From a bacterium (GTDB lineage: Bacteria > Patescibacteria > Dojkabacteria > SC72), in assembly GCA_029553845.1 (NCBI GenBank), contig JAKPKF010000300.1, positions 1 to 12,055 of the forward strand: 12,055 nucleotides of DNA, in the 5' to 3' direction. The notes under the pieces were generated by a model, which was not told the origin of the DNA, searched no databases, and worked only from the letters and a program-made list of their open reading frames with translations. Numbering within the stretch: position 1 is the first letter of the stretch; every line of letters begins with the position of its first letter. The position numbers and the translations under genes are program-made. Shown piece after piece: positions 6,005 to 12,055 of the stretch.

Positions 6005-7720
6005 ATGGAATCTTCAAATGTAAGAGTTAAAGTAATTCAGCCTAAACGCGAATTGGTACTAGACCCAATTACAGGACAAGCTAAAAAGCTTAAAGTTGCA
6101 GCTTACGCTAGAGTATCAACTGATAGCGAAGACCAACTTAATTCTTTTAACGCACAAAAGAATGAATTTGAAAGAAGAATCATCTCTAATCCAGATTGGG
6201 AATTTGTTGGCATGTACGCTGATGAAGGAATTACTGGAACCGATATGTCGAAAAGGCCAGATTTCTTGAGAATGTTACAAGATGCTCAAGATGGAAAAAT
6301 AGATTATATCCTCTGTAAATCAGTATCTAGGTTTTCGCGTAATAATAGAGAATTTCTTACCATTGTGAAAATGCTTAAGGACATCAATGTCTTCATTAAG
6401 TTTGATCAAGATGGACTTGATACAAGTGACCCTAATATTGAGTTCTTGCTAACTATGCTAGGAGCTTTTGCTCAAGAAGAGATTAGACAAGCATCCCAAA
6501 GAGTGAAAAAGGGTGTCCAATACAGAATGGAAGTAGGCAATCGAAAAATGAATGTCAAAACTACTCTTGGATATATGTATGATGTGGAAGGAAAAGTTGT
6601 TATTGATGAAACAACAAAAGATATTGTCATTGAAGTATTCAATTTGTTTCTTGCTGGTTACACATATAGAGAAATAGCAAAAATCATGGAAAAACGTGGT
6701 TATTTAACTGGTACAGGTAAAAAAGAATGGTCTATCTATGATATTGAAAAGATTATCACCAATGAAAAATATGTCGGTGACTTTGTCATGCAGAAAACCG
6801 TTGTGGTCGATTATCTATCTCACAAAGCTAAGAAGAATGACAATATTGTTCCAAAATACATCGTTGAAAATCATCACAATGCCATTATTACCAGGGAGAA
6901 ATTTGAAGAGGCTAGAGCAATACGCCTTGCCAAGCACTCTGCCAGGAGCAAAAGGAAGCCGCTTATCAATTTATTATCAGAAATCTTCATTTGTGAGAAT
7001 TGCTTAAGGCCGCTTCAGGTAGTTAATGTTCACCCAAGAACTAAGTACGAAAAGAAGGTCTATACTTGCAAAAGTAAATGCAAGGAATCAATTAAATATA
7101 AAGCATGTGACGTAAAAGGCACTATTGATTATGTCTTGATGATGCAAGCGGTTGATCGAGTGTTTAGAAAATACTACCAGATTCCTGATTTTGATGAATC
7201 ACTTATTTTGGAAGCCCATCAAGAAGCAGTCACAGCGATTATTAATAAAATTAATGATTATAAAAAACTAATCGTAGAGAACTCTAACAAGATGAATTCA
7301 TTAATACAATTACAAACTAAGGAGAAAGGCGATATCACCAAGTATCAAGAAAAGTTTAATGAGTTAAAAAGAAACAATGAATTCTATGATGAGGAAATAG
7401 CGCGTTTGCAAATTATAATCGCCGACAAAAGTAAATCATTCAAAGTTAAAAGCAAACTTTTGGAATATAAAAACAACGGAATTCTTAATTACGACATATT
7501 AACCACTTTAGTTAAAGGCGTTATTAGAAGAAAAGATAATTCCGTGAGGTTCATATTATCTAAATCACCAGTTGTAGTTGATGAAAATACCATTAAGGAA
7601 TTATTAAATAAAGAACCTATTTATAGCGATATGGTTGCTAATAAAACCACGTCGTTATTATTTGATGTTATTAAATTGGAGGAAGAAAACAATGGAAGTA
7701 AAGATACTATATCCTGTTAA
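6005..7720 (+). CDS. Large serine recombinase 1 (site-specific integrase/excisionase)
   Basis: 571 aa, full length for the family. The resolvase domain (about 29-175) has YARVS with Arg36 and the nucleophile Ser38, then KSVSRFSRN (105-113) and the helix E leading into RQASQRVKKG. The recombinase domain (about 180-310) has GYMYD, a YREIAKIMEKRGY element and ITNEKYVGDFVMQKT. A zinc ribbon follows (Cys330, Cys333, then Cys355/359 and Cys368), then a charged coiled-coil region (about 400-480). It would integrate and excise the element by cutting both strands with 2-bp staggered breaks via a phosphoserine link. AGGAGG (5991-5996) lies 8 nt before the ATG. Its end overlaps the second recombinase by 29 bp, implying coupled translation. 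Confidence 0.93.
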   Translation: MESSNVRVKVIQPKRELVLDPITGQAKKLKVAAYARVSTDSEDQLNSFNAQKNEFERRIISNPDWEFVGMYADEGITGTDMSKRPDFLRMLQDAQDGKIDYILCKSVSRFSRNNREFLTIVKMLKDINVFIKFDQDGLDTSDPNIEFLLTMLGAFAQEEIRQASQRVKKGVQYRMEVGNRKMNVKTTLGYMYDVEGKVVIDETTKDIVIEVFNLFLAGYTYREIAKIMEKRGYLTGTGKKEWSIYDIEKIITNEKYVGDFVMQKTVVVDYLSHKAKKNDNIVPKYIVENHHNAIITREKFEEARAIRLAKHSARSKRKPLINLLSEIFICENCLRPLQVVNVHPRTKYEKKVYTCKSKCKESIKYKACDVKGTIDYVLMMQAVDRVFRKYYQIPDFDESLILEAHQEAVTAIINKINDYKKLIVENSNKMNSLIQLQTKEKGDITKYQEKFNELKRNNEFYDEEIARLQIIIADKSKSFKVKSKLLEYKNNGILNYDILTTLVKGVIRRKDNSVRFILSKSPVVVDENTIKELLNKEPIYSDMVANKTTSLLFDVIKLEEENNGSKDTISC

Positions 7721-9335
7721 GCCTAATCAAAGATTAAGAGTTGCGGCTTACGCAAGAATATCAAGCGATCAAGAAGCGAGCGAACCATCTTTGGAAGAAC
7801 AAATTGATCATTATACTAGATTGATTATCGGGACTAAGGAATGGGATTACGCTGGGGTTTATTTTGATAATGGTATAAGCGGTACCACCATTTATAAACG
7901 AAAAGGTTTTATGAAAATGGTTGAACAAGCTCTTGCAGGTAATATCGATTTAATCCTTGTGAAATCGCTATCGAGATTCTCAAGAAACGTCATCGATATG
8001 TTAGATATTATCCGCAAGCTAAGAAATGCTGGAGTGGAAGTATATTTTGAAGACCAGTGCATTTCTTCTCTAGACACTAAATGTGATCAGGCTTTAACAA
8101 TCTATGCTAAGTTCGCAGAAATGGAAGCCACCACCACTTCGGAAAGAACTAAGTGGAGATTAGATACTGATAGAAGAAATGGAAGATATTATTTGCCTGT
8201 AAATCACATGATGGGTTATCGATATGATGAAAATAAAAACATAATCATTCACGAAGAAGAAGCCAAAACCATTAGACTGATTTATCAAATGTACTTGGAA
8301 GGTAATGGCACTGTCACTATTTCAAATTATTTAATGGCTCATGGTTATAAAAATAGAAGAGGCTTAGTATCTTGGAGTGTTTCTGGTGTAAACCGCATAT
8401 TGACGAATGAAAAATACATCGGAAATTGCCTTATCCAAAAGACTTTTATTCAAGATCCACTATCCAAAAAGAAGGTATATAACCACGGTCAAAAGAAACA
8501 ATATCTAATAGAGAGTGGCCATCCGGCAATTATTGATAAATACACATTTGATAAAGTGCAGGAAATCATGGATAAGAAAAGAGCCCAATATAAGCTCAAA
8601 ACTTATGAAAACACCGAGAATTATAACCCTGAATTTATAAGGTCTCAGTACACCGGTTTCTTCTTATGTCCTCATTGTGGAAAGCATTATGTCATTAAGA
8701 CAAATCACTACAATGGGGTTGCTACTAAAAAGTTTCTTTGTTGCAACTCCAATATGACTAATAAGAAATGCAAAAGCGAGAATTATCCTTTGGATGTCAT
8801 GAAGGAAATGATGACCAAACAAATCAAAATACTAAAATCAAATATTTCATCATTTAAAGAGGTGTTAAAAGATGTTTATAAAGTCTCTGAGGAAGATAAC
8901 CACGATAAAAAAATCAATGCCTTAAATAGTCAAATTGATGAATTAAGAAATAGATATGATTCTATTAAAGATTTCCAGGATGAATATTTTGTTGCGATTA
9001 AAAACGGTATCATTATGAAAATCAATTCTTTAGTTGAGCAACGTACTTCTTATCAAAGTGAAATAACTTCCCAAGAGGAATATGATGAAATAGTCAGAGA
9101 AATATTATCTAAAGTGAAATCATTCCCAAGTGAATACGAGGATATAGGAGACACTGATTATAGGTCAATCTTCAGCAATGCAGTTATTGTTAGCAAAGAT
9201 CTTGTGTATTTCATAATTGGAAACCCAAACATTAAGCTTCCGCTAAATCCAAAACTGTTATTTAAATCTTCCATTGAATATAAGGTTAGATTAACAACTT
9301 TCACTACTTATTTCGGAGTTTTAATTAATAAGTAA
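7692..9335 (+). CDS. Large serine recombinase 2
   Basis: 547 aa. The resolvase domain (about 15-155) has YARIS with Arg22 and Ser24, KSLSRFSRN (91-99) and SERTKWRL. The recombinase domain (about 165-300) has GYRYD, TISNYLMAHGY and LTNEKYIGNCLIQKT. Zinc ribbon Cys326, Cys329, Cys350/351 and Cys360 is followed by a coiled-coil region (about 375-480). The start at 7692 is chosen because TTGGAGGAAG (7677-7686) precedes it by the right distance; an in-frame ATG at 7635 has no such site and lies deep inside recombinase 1. Related to but clearly diverged from recombinase 1, so this is not a recent tandem duplication. Paired serine recombinases acting together are known from ccrA/ccrB of SCC elements; the two may likewise need each other, which is inference. 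Confidence 0.93.
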   Translation: MEVKILYPVKPNQRLRVAAYARISSDQEASEPSLEEQIDHYTRLIIGTKEWDYAGVYFDNGISGTTIYKRKGFMKMVEQALAGNIDLILVKSLSRFSRNVIDMLDIIRKLRNAGVEVYFEDQCISSLDTKCDQALTIYAKFAEMEATTTSERTKWRLDTDRRNGRYYLPVNHMMGYRYDENKNIIIHEEEAKTIRLIYQMYLEGNGTVTISNYLMAHGYKNRRGLVSWSVSGVNRILTNEKYIGNCLIQKTFIQDPLSKKKVYNHGQKKQYLIESGHPAIIDKYTFDKVQEIMDKKRAQYKLKTYENTENYNPEFIRSQYTGFFLCPHCGKHYVIKTNHYNGVATKKFLCCNSNMTNKKCKSENYPLDVMKEMMTKQIKILKSNISSFKEVLKDVYKVSEEDNHDKKINALNSQIDELRNRYDSIKDFQDEYFVAIKNGIIMKINSLVEQRTSYQSEITSQEEYDEIVREILSKVKSFPSEYEDIGDTDYRSIFSNAVIVSKDLVYFIIGNPNIKLPLNPKLLFKSSIEYKVRLTTFTTYFGVLINK

Positions 9336-9437
9336 GACTGTTAGTATTTTCAAGGTATTAATTAATAGCTATTTCGCGAATACAAAAAATAGACAATAAT
9401 AATGTATTCAATTATTATATTTAAGAGAAAAAGCAAA
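9336..9437. other. Recombinase-distal intergenic dyads, candidate attachment-site region
   Basis: Three palindromes are packed in 25 bp: TATTAATTAATA (9356-9367), AATAGCTATT (9364-9373) and TTCGCGAA (9373-9380), enclosed by GTATT (9355-9359) and AATAC (9379-9383). Serine-integrase attachment sites are short imperfect dyads, commonly next to the integrase gene, and the gene content changes from element to host type here. The other att half is outside the window, so this cannot be confirmed. Confidence 0.35.
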
Positions 9438-10184
9438 ATGCCAACAGTCAGTATAATCACCCCAGCTTACAAGTGTAGAGAAACAATCAAAAAAACATAT
9501 GAAAGCGTTGCTTCTCAGACTTTTTCATCGTGGGAATGGATAGTTGTTGATGATTGTTCTCCAGATGATTCTTTTTCATTTATCAAGGATATGGTTAAAG
9601 ATGACAACAGAGTTATTGTTTTACAAACACCCAAGAATGGCGGAACAGCTGTTGCGAGAAATATTGGTTTAAAGCATTCAAGCGGAAGATATATAACTTT
9701 TTTAGATTCTGATGATCTTCTTGATCCTAATTATCTTGAATGTCAATTAGAATTCATGAAAGAACACGGACCACTTATTTCTGCTGGATATAGAAGAAAA
9801 GCTCAACACACATGCACAGACTTCTTAGTTCCTGATGAAGTTGATTATAAAAAAGCATTAAAAGGAAATCCTCTTTCTTGCTTAACCACTATGTATGACA
9901 AGGATGTAATTGGAGAAGTTTTCTTCCCAGAAGATATCAATAGACCAGAAGATTATGTTTTCTGGCTTAATATACTTAAAACAGGCATTATTGCCAAAGG
10001 CAATCCACAAGTATTAGCAACATATAACATTATAAGCGGCAGCAAGTCTTCCAATAAATTTAAACTCATTGGATATATGCACAAGGTCTATCATAAAACC
10101 CAAGGCATCAACTGGTTTAAGAGTTGGATCTATGTTATTAGATGGGCTTTCTACGGCAAGAAAAAATATAAGAATGTGAGATAA
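9438..10184 (+). CDS. Family 2 glycosyltransferase
   Basis: 248 aa, complete. It has the GT-A fold of family 2: VSIITPAYKC at the N-terminus, IVVDDCSPDD (35-44) for nucleotide-sugar binding, NGGTAVARNIGL (67-78), FLDSDDLLDP (88-97) with the metal-binding DxD, and RPEDYVFWLNILKTG (169-183) in the acceptor/catalytic half. The C-terminus is basic (YGKKKYKNVR) and may touch the membrane surface. It probably adds a sugar to a cell-surface glycan; donor and acceptor cannot be told. MPTVSIITPAY is the usual family start, so 9438 is preferred over ATG 9402; neither has a strong ribosome site (AAGAGA near 9422), possibly because the element's insertion replaced the native upstream region. No other sugar gene is in view. 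Confidence 0.85.
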   Translation: MPTVSIITPAYKCRETIKKTYESVASQTFSSWEWIVVDDCSPDDSFSFIKDMVKDDNRVIVLQTPKNGGTAVARNIGLKHSSGRYITFLDSDDLLDPNYLECQLEFMKEHGPLISAGYRRKAQHTCTDFLVPDEVDYKKALKGNPLSCLTTMYDKDVIGEVFFPEDINRPEDYVFWLNILKTGIIAKGNPQVLATYNIISGSKSSNKFKLIGYMHKVYHKTQGINWFKSWIYVIRWAFYGKKKYKNVR

Positions 10185-10227
10185 CATTAATATCGATTTA
10201 TAGTTCACATCTAATGATACTTAGCAG

Positions 10228-10271
10228 TTATGCAATGTCCTAAAACACAGTGATTTTGGACGTTAGCATAA
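10228..10271. repeat. Long imperfect hairpin between convergent genes
   Basis: TTATGCAATGTCC (10228-10240) pairs with GGACGTTAGCATAA (10258-10271) with one bulged A and one T-G pair, continued by AAAA (10242-10245) with TTTT (10254-10257) after a bulged T. The loop is CACAGTGA. No T-run follows on either strand, so it is not a standard terminator. It may be a small palindromic repeat element or an mRNA 3'-end structure of the glycosyltransferase. Confidence 0.6.
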
Positions 10272-10292
10272 GAACATAACCACCATCCTAAT

Positions 10293-10314
10293 AAAAAAGC
10301 GCCATTTCTGACGC
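10293..10314 (-). terminator. Terminator of the tRNA Val-Thr-Leu unit
   Basis: On the minus strand GCGTCA-GAAA-TGGCGC (10314-10299) forms a 6-bp stem with one G-T pair and a GAAA tetraloop, followed by TTTTTT (10298-10293). It lies 54 nt beyond the 3' end of tRNA-Leu. Confidence 0.75.
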
Positions 10315-10327
10315 AAATTTTATGGTT

Positions 10328-10356
10328 TTGATATAAATACTTTGTATTAATATCAA
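10328..10356. repeat. AT-rich inverted repeat next to tRNA-Leu
   Basis: TTGATATAAATAC (10328-10340) and GTATTAATATCAA (10344-10356) are complementary at 12 of 13 positions around TTT. The repeat lies between the tRNA-Leu 3' end and the transcription terminator, so it would be in the tRNA precursor trailer. Its function is unknown. Confidence 0.55.
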
Positions 10357-10367
10357 TATGCCGATTT

Positions 10368-10452
10368 TGGTGCAGCTAACAGGAATTGAACCTGCACGGG
10401 TCACCCCACTAGATCCTAAGTCTAGCGCGTCTGCCAGTTCCGCCATAGCTGC
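10368..10452 (-). tRNA. tRNA-Leu (anticodon TAG)
   Basis: Acceptor GCAGCTA pairs with TAGCTGC, with discriminator A and encoded CCA (10370-10368). The anticodon arm is CTAGA-CTTAGGA-TCTAG, giving TAG. There is a long variable arm (about GTGGGGTGACCCGT) as in class II tRNAs, and a T-arm GCAGG-TTCAATT-CCTGT. It is the last of the cluster, 5 nt after tRNA-Thr. Confidence 0.95.
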
Positions 10453-10457
10453 ACGTA

Positions 10458-10533
10458 TGGTGCCGTCTAGAGGACTCGAACCTCCAACCTATTGATTACA
10501 AATCAATTGCTCTGCCAATTGAGCTAAGACGGC
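10458..10533 (-). tRNA. tRNA-Thr (anticodon TGT)
   Basis: Acceptor GCCGTCT/AGACGGC is perfect, with D-arm AGCTCAATTGGCAGAGC, anticodon arm ATTGA-TTTGTAA-TCAAT giving TGT, T-arm GGAGG-TTCGAGT-CCTCT, and encoded CCA. It is separated from tRNA-Val by a single base. Confidence 0.95.
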
Positions 10534-10534
10534 G

Positions 10535-10610
10535 TGGTGGGCGCTACAGGGATCGAACCTGCGACCTCTTCCGTGTGAAGGAAACGCTCTCCCAACTGAG
10601 CTAAGTGCCC
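10535..10610 (-). tRNA. tRNA-Val (anticodon CAC)
   Basis: Anticodon arm TTTCC-TTCACAC-GGAAG gives CAC, reading GUG. T-arm is GCAGG-TTCGATC-CCTGT, with encoded CCA. The acceptor GGGCACT/AGCGCCC has an A5-C68 mismatch in an otherwise good stem. Confidence 0.93.
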
Positions 10611-10626
10611 GCAAGAAGGAGTGCAC

Positions 10627-10646
10627 ATAACGAACTTGTTCGTTAT
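10627..10646 (+). terminator. Perfect hairpin with T-run, plus orientation
   Basis: ATAACGAA (10627-10634) pairs perfectly with TTCGTTAT (10639-10646) around CTTG and runs into TTTTT on the plus strand. No plus-strand gene precedes it, so it may block antisense transcription, or serve the minus-strand tRNA precursor as a processing hairpin. Confidence 0.4.
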
Positions 10647-10663
10647 TTTTGTCCCCTTCTAAC

Positions 10664-10683
10664 AAAAAGCCCATCTGGGCCTT
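10664..10683 (-). terminator. Terminator after tRNA-Ile
   Basis: On the minus strand AAGGCCC-AGAT-GGGCTTT (10683-10666) makes a 7-bp stem with one G-T pair and continues as TTTTT. It separates tRNA-Ile from the Val-Thr-Leu group, so the latter depends on read-through or on a weak promoter within 10611-10663. Confidence 0.7.
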
Positions 10684-10693
10684 ATGCATAAAA

Positions 10694-10770
10694 TGGTGGA
10701 CCTGAATAGATTTGAACTATCGACCTCGCCCTTATCAGGGGCGCGCTCTAACCAACTGAGCTACAGGTCC
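10694..10770 (-). tRNA. tRNA-Ile (anticodon GAT)
   Basis: Acceptor GGACCTG/CAGGTCC is perfect, with D-arm AGCTCAGTTGGTTAGAGC, anticodon arm CGCCC-CTGATAA-GGGCG giving GAT, T-arm GATAG-TTCAAAT-CTATT, and encoded CCA. It is the first gene of the cluster, just downstream of a good promoter. Confidence 0.96.
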
Positions 10771-10793
10771 ATCGCGCCTTTTTGCGCTTAACT

Positions 10794-10822
10794 AATATAC
10801 AATAGGCACTCTAAAATTGCAA
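10794..10822 (-). promoter_or_regulatory. Promoter of the tRNA cluster
   Basis: On the minus strand -35 TTGCAA (10822-10817), a 17-bp spacer and -10 TATATT (10799-10794). Transcription would start near 10787, about 17 nt before tRNA-Ile. Confidence 0.7.
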
Positions 10823-10855
10823 CTACAAAAGCCATCCGTTTTCTTTAAGTTTTCT

Positions 10856-10895
10856 TTATAAAAGAAGAAGAGAGCCCGAGACCTAATCCCGGGCT
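10856..10895 (-). terminator. Terminator of the rplM-rpsI operon
   Basis: On the minus strand AGCCCGGGA-TTAGG-TCTCGGGCT (10895-10873) forms a 9-bp GC-rich stem with one G-T pair, followed by the pyrimidine tail CTCTTCTTCTTTT. It lies 25 nt after the rpsI stop. Confidence 0.8.
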
Positions 10896-10920
10896 TGTTT
10901 GAATGTATTTTCGCGGCCGA

Positions 10921-11322
10921 TTAACGCTTCGAGAACTGCGGAGCGCGACGAGCGCCTTTAAGACCGTATTTCTTCCGTTCTTTGGTGCGGGCATCACGAG
11001 TGATGAAACCGGCGACCTTGAGCGTGGTGCGATCGGCACCGGCCTCTAATAAGGCTCTGGTAATACCAAGGCGGATCGCGCCGGACTGACCGGTGAAACC
11101 GCCGCCTTTAACGGTGGCGTTGACATCGAATTTATCGGCGTTGTTTGTTAAAACAAGGGGCTGTTTTAAATCCATGACGAGCGTTTCATAGGGCATGTAG
11201 GCGTTGACGTCAAAGCCGTTGACGGTGATTTTGCCTTTGCCGGGAACTAAATAGACGCGGGCAATTGATGATTTGCGGCGTCCGGTTCCATAATATTGGG
11301 CGGATTTCTTAGATGTGGCCAT
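10921..11322 (-). CDS. rpsI: 30S ribosomal protein S9
   Basis: 133 aa, full length. S9 sits in the head of the small ribosomal subunit, its C-terminal tail reaching the P-site tRNA. Family signatures: [16 protein letters not shown] near the N-terminus, [18 protein letters not shown] in the middle, and the C-terminal [18 protein letters not shown]. The start at 11322 is set by AGGAGG (11335-11330) 7 nt upstream, giving [12 protein letters not shown]; in-frame codons further upstream run inside rplM and are not used. Only 11 nt separate it from the rplM stop, and the TAG of rplM overlaps the ribosome site, the conserved L13-S9 operon arrangement. The gene is clearly more G+C-rich than the mobile element. 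Confidence 0.98.
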   Translation of the reverse strand: MATSKKSAQYYGTGRRKSSIARVYLVPGKGKITVNGFDVNAYMPYETLVMDLKQPLVLTNNADKFDVNATVKGGGFTGQSGAIRLGITRALLEAGADRTTLKVAGFITRDARTKERKKYGLKGARRAPQFSKR

Positions 11323-11333
11323 TGACTGTCCTC

Positions 11334-11774
11334 CTAGTACTTGAGCTCGAGCGTTTCGGGCTTCTGAGCTTCGTGTTTGTGTTCCGGACCTTTGTAGACG
11401 AACAATTTCTTGTAAATCTGGCGGCCGAGACGGCCTTTGGGGAGCATGCCCCACACCGCTCTTTCAAGCATTTCTTCCGGATAGTTCTTGAGCATTTCAC
11501 CAGAGGATCTCGTTCTGAGTCCGCCGGGTTGCATCGAGACGTTGTAATAATTCTTCTTGTGTTCTTTATCGCCGGATAATCCGACTTTTTCGGCATTGAC
11601 GATGATGACAAAATCACCGCAGTCGACATTGGGGGTGAAGGTTGGTTTGTGTTTGCCAATTAGGACCACCGCGACTTCCGAAGCAAGTCTACCTAAGGGT
11701 TTGTCAGTTGCATCGATGACATACCACTTACGGGATATTTCCTGCGCTTTAGCTATCGTTGTTTGACGTTGCAT
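11334..11774 (-). CDS. rplM: 50S ribosomal protein L13
   Basis: 146 aa, full length. L13 is an early-assembly protein of the large subunit binding 23S rRNA. Signatures: [43 protein letters not shown], and the typical [16 protein letters not shown] followed by [19 protein letters not shown]. The start at ATG 11774 follows AAGGAG (11786-11781) with a 6-nt spacer; an in-frame TTG at 11792 precedes that ribosome site and is unlikely. First gene of the operon with rpsI, driven by the promoter at 11841-11869 and preceded by a short structured leader. Confidence 0.98.
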   Translation of the reverse strand: MQRQTTIAKAQEISRKWYVIDATDKPLGRLASEVAVVLIGKHKPTFTPNVDCGDFVIIVNAEKVGLSGDKEHKKNYYNVSMQPGGLRTRSSGEMLKNYPEEMLERAVWGMLPKGRLGRQIYKKLFVYKGPEHKHEAQKPETLELKY

Positions 11775-11790
11775 AATATTCTCCTTACTC

Positions 11791-11831
11791 AAACTATAAT
11801 CTTACCGGGACCGTAGTTTTCGCAATTTGCG
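11791..11831 (-). promoter_or_regulatory. Candidate L13 ribosomal leader (autoregulatory RNA)
   Basis: In the short 5' leader of rplM, AAACTA (11819-11814) pairs with TAGTTT (11796-11791) around a 17-nt loop CGGTCCCGGTAAGATTA. A second small dyad CGCAA-a-TTGCG lies at 11831-11821. An L13 leader motif is known upstream of rplM in Bacillota; position and size fit, but identity needs a covariance-model search. Confidence 0.5.
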
Positions 11832-11840
11832 CCGTATTAA

Positions 11841-11869
11841 ATACTATATATTATATATAGAAATGTCAA
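11841..11869 (-). promoter_or_regulatory. Promoter of rplM-rpsI
   Basis: On the minus strand a perfect -35 TTGACA (11869-11864), a 17-bp AT-rich spacer and -10 TAGTAT (11846-11841). Transcription would start near 11834, about 60 nt before the rplM ATG, which places the leader hairpins inside the mRNA. Confidence 0.65.
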
Positions 11870-11906
11870 TGATTATTTCCTGGCTGTTTAAAACCTTTCG
11901 CCATCA

Positions 11907-12055
11907 CTACAAATCGACGTTGTGAAACACATTTTGGACGTCTTGCAGTTCATCGAGAGCATCGACCAATTCCTGAAAAAGGGCTTTGTCTTCATCGCCC
12001 AAAGTAATCGTTTCATTGGCCAGCATCTGAATCTCGGCGACCTTAAAATCCTCGA
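11907..12055 (-). CDS. YebC/PmpR family protein, C-terminal part (5' end outside window)
   Basis: The last 48 codons are present, ending in TAG (11909-11907). The sequence [35 protein letters not shown] and the final FHNVDL match the C-terminal domain of the YebC family (usual ending DALEDxEDVQxVYxNxD). These proteins are cytoplasmic; members act as transcription regulators, and one class relieves ribosome stalling at proline stretches. Which class this belongs to cannot be told from the fragment. It is co-oriented with rplM, with 132 bp between them containing the rplM promoter; no clear terminator follows its stop. Confidence 0.9.
   Translation of the reverse strand, partial: EDFKVAEIQMLANETITLGDEDKALFQELVDALDELQDVQNVFHNVDL

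Larger units (their letters stand above)
1..9437. mobile_element. Integrated phage-satellite-like or reduced-prophage element (left end outside window)
   Basis: The stretch carries two large serine recombinases, a divergent pair of HTH regulators, a TerS-like protein and a VapE-type primase-helicase, all AT-rich, next to ordinary chromosomal genes (tRNAs, rpsI, rplM). Layout seen: recombination genes and a repressor-like gene read rightwards, while the replication and TerS-like genes read leftwards from one switch region. Phage satellites of the PICI type are known to combine integrase, divergent regulators, primase/helicase and terS; that this is one is inference. No structural or lysis gene is seen, but the left end is cut by the window, so a full prophage remains possible. 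The right boundary is placed just before the glycosyltransferase and is approximate. Confidence 0.65.

Noticed and set aside
6738..7007. Open frame inside recombinase 1 in another frame
   Set aside because: Shadow of a clearly functional coding frame.
7635..7691. Upstream ATG for recombinase 2
   Set aside because: No ribosome site, lies inside recombinase 1, and a strong GGAGG precedes ATG 7692.
10489..10689. Minus-strand open frame of 66 codons
   Set aside because: Overlaps two tRNA genes and two hairpins; translation of tRNA sequence.
11323..11454. Longer S9 start extending into rplM
   Set aside because: The extra residues do not resemble S9, and AGGAGG points to ATG 11322.
11309..11766. 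Several open frames on both strands across rplM
   Set aside because: All are shadows of the L13 gene in its GC-richer codon use.
1..12055. CRISPR array or toxin-antitoxin or restriction system
   Set aside because: No regularly spaced direct repeats and no matching gene families were seen on either strand.

Overview
The window comes from a low-GC Gram-positive bacterium (Bacillota; the compact, AT-rich style would also fit a relative of the Mollicutes, but the genus cannot be read from it). Every complete gene uses TGG for Trp and reads through under the standard bacterial code. Shine-Dalgarno sites are strong, and the L13-S9 pair has the usual Gram-positive layout.

Left and centre (about 1-9437): an AT-rich accessory element whose left end lies outside the window. 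Its minus-strand arm reads, from 4527 leftwards: a small Cro/Xre-type regulator, an unknown 105-aa protein, an unknown reading frame of about 140 codons that has a good ribosome site but no start codon, a terminase-small-subunit-like HTH protein, and a large VapE-type primase-helicase. The plus-strand arm starts at 4838 with a larger HTH regulator that has a degenerate LexA/CI-like C-terminus. It continues with a 46-aa SHOCT-like protein and two overlapping large serine recombinases. The two regulators are divergent across a dyad- and repeat-rich region of about 310 bp, like a phage genetic switch. No capsid, tail, portal or large-terminase gene is visible. Recombinases plus switch plus primase-helicase plus TerS-like protein is the layout expected of a phage satellite (PICI-like) or a reduced prophage.

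Three non-coding stretches of the element appear to be structured. The terS-like leader (3247-3373) has an upstream segment and the ribosome-binding site competing for the same middle segment. Two intergenic regions (4141-4260 and 5689-5781) share a 14-bp word inside nested inverted repeats. A GC-rich non-coding block (about 126-236) lies downstream of the VapE gene.

Right part (9438-12055): probable host chromosome. It holds a family-2 glycosyltransferase (+), then on the minus strand a tRNA cluster (Ile-GAT, Val-CAC, Thr-TGT, Leu-TAG in transcription order), rpsI, rplM and the 3' end of a yebC-type gene. Promoters and terminators of these units are readable. Ribosomal genes are clearly richer in G+C than the element, which supports recent acquisition of the latter.
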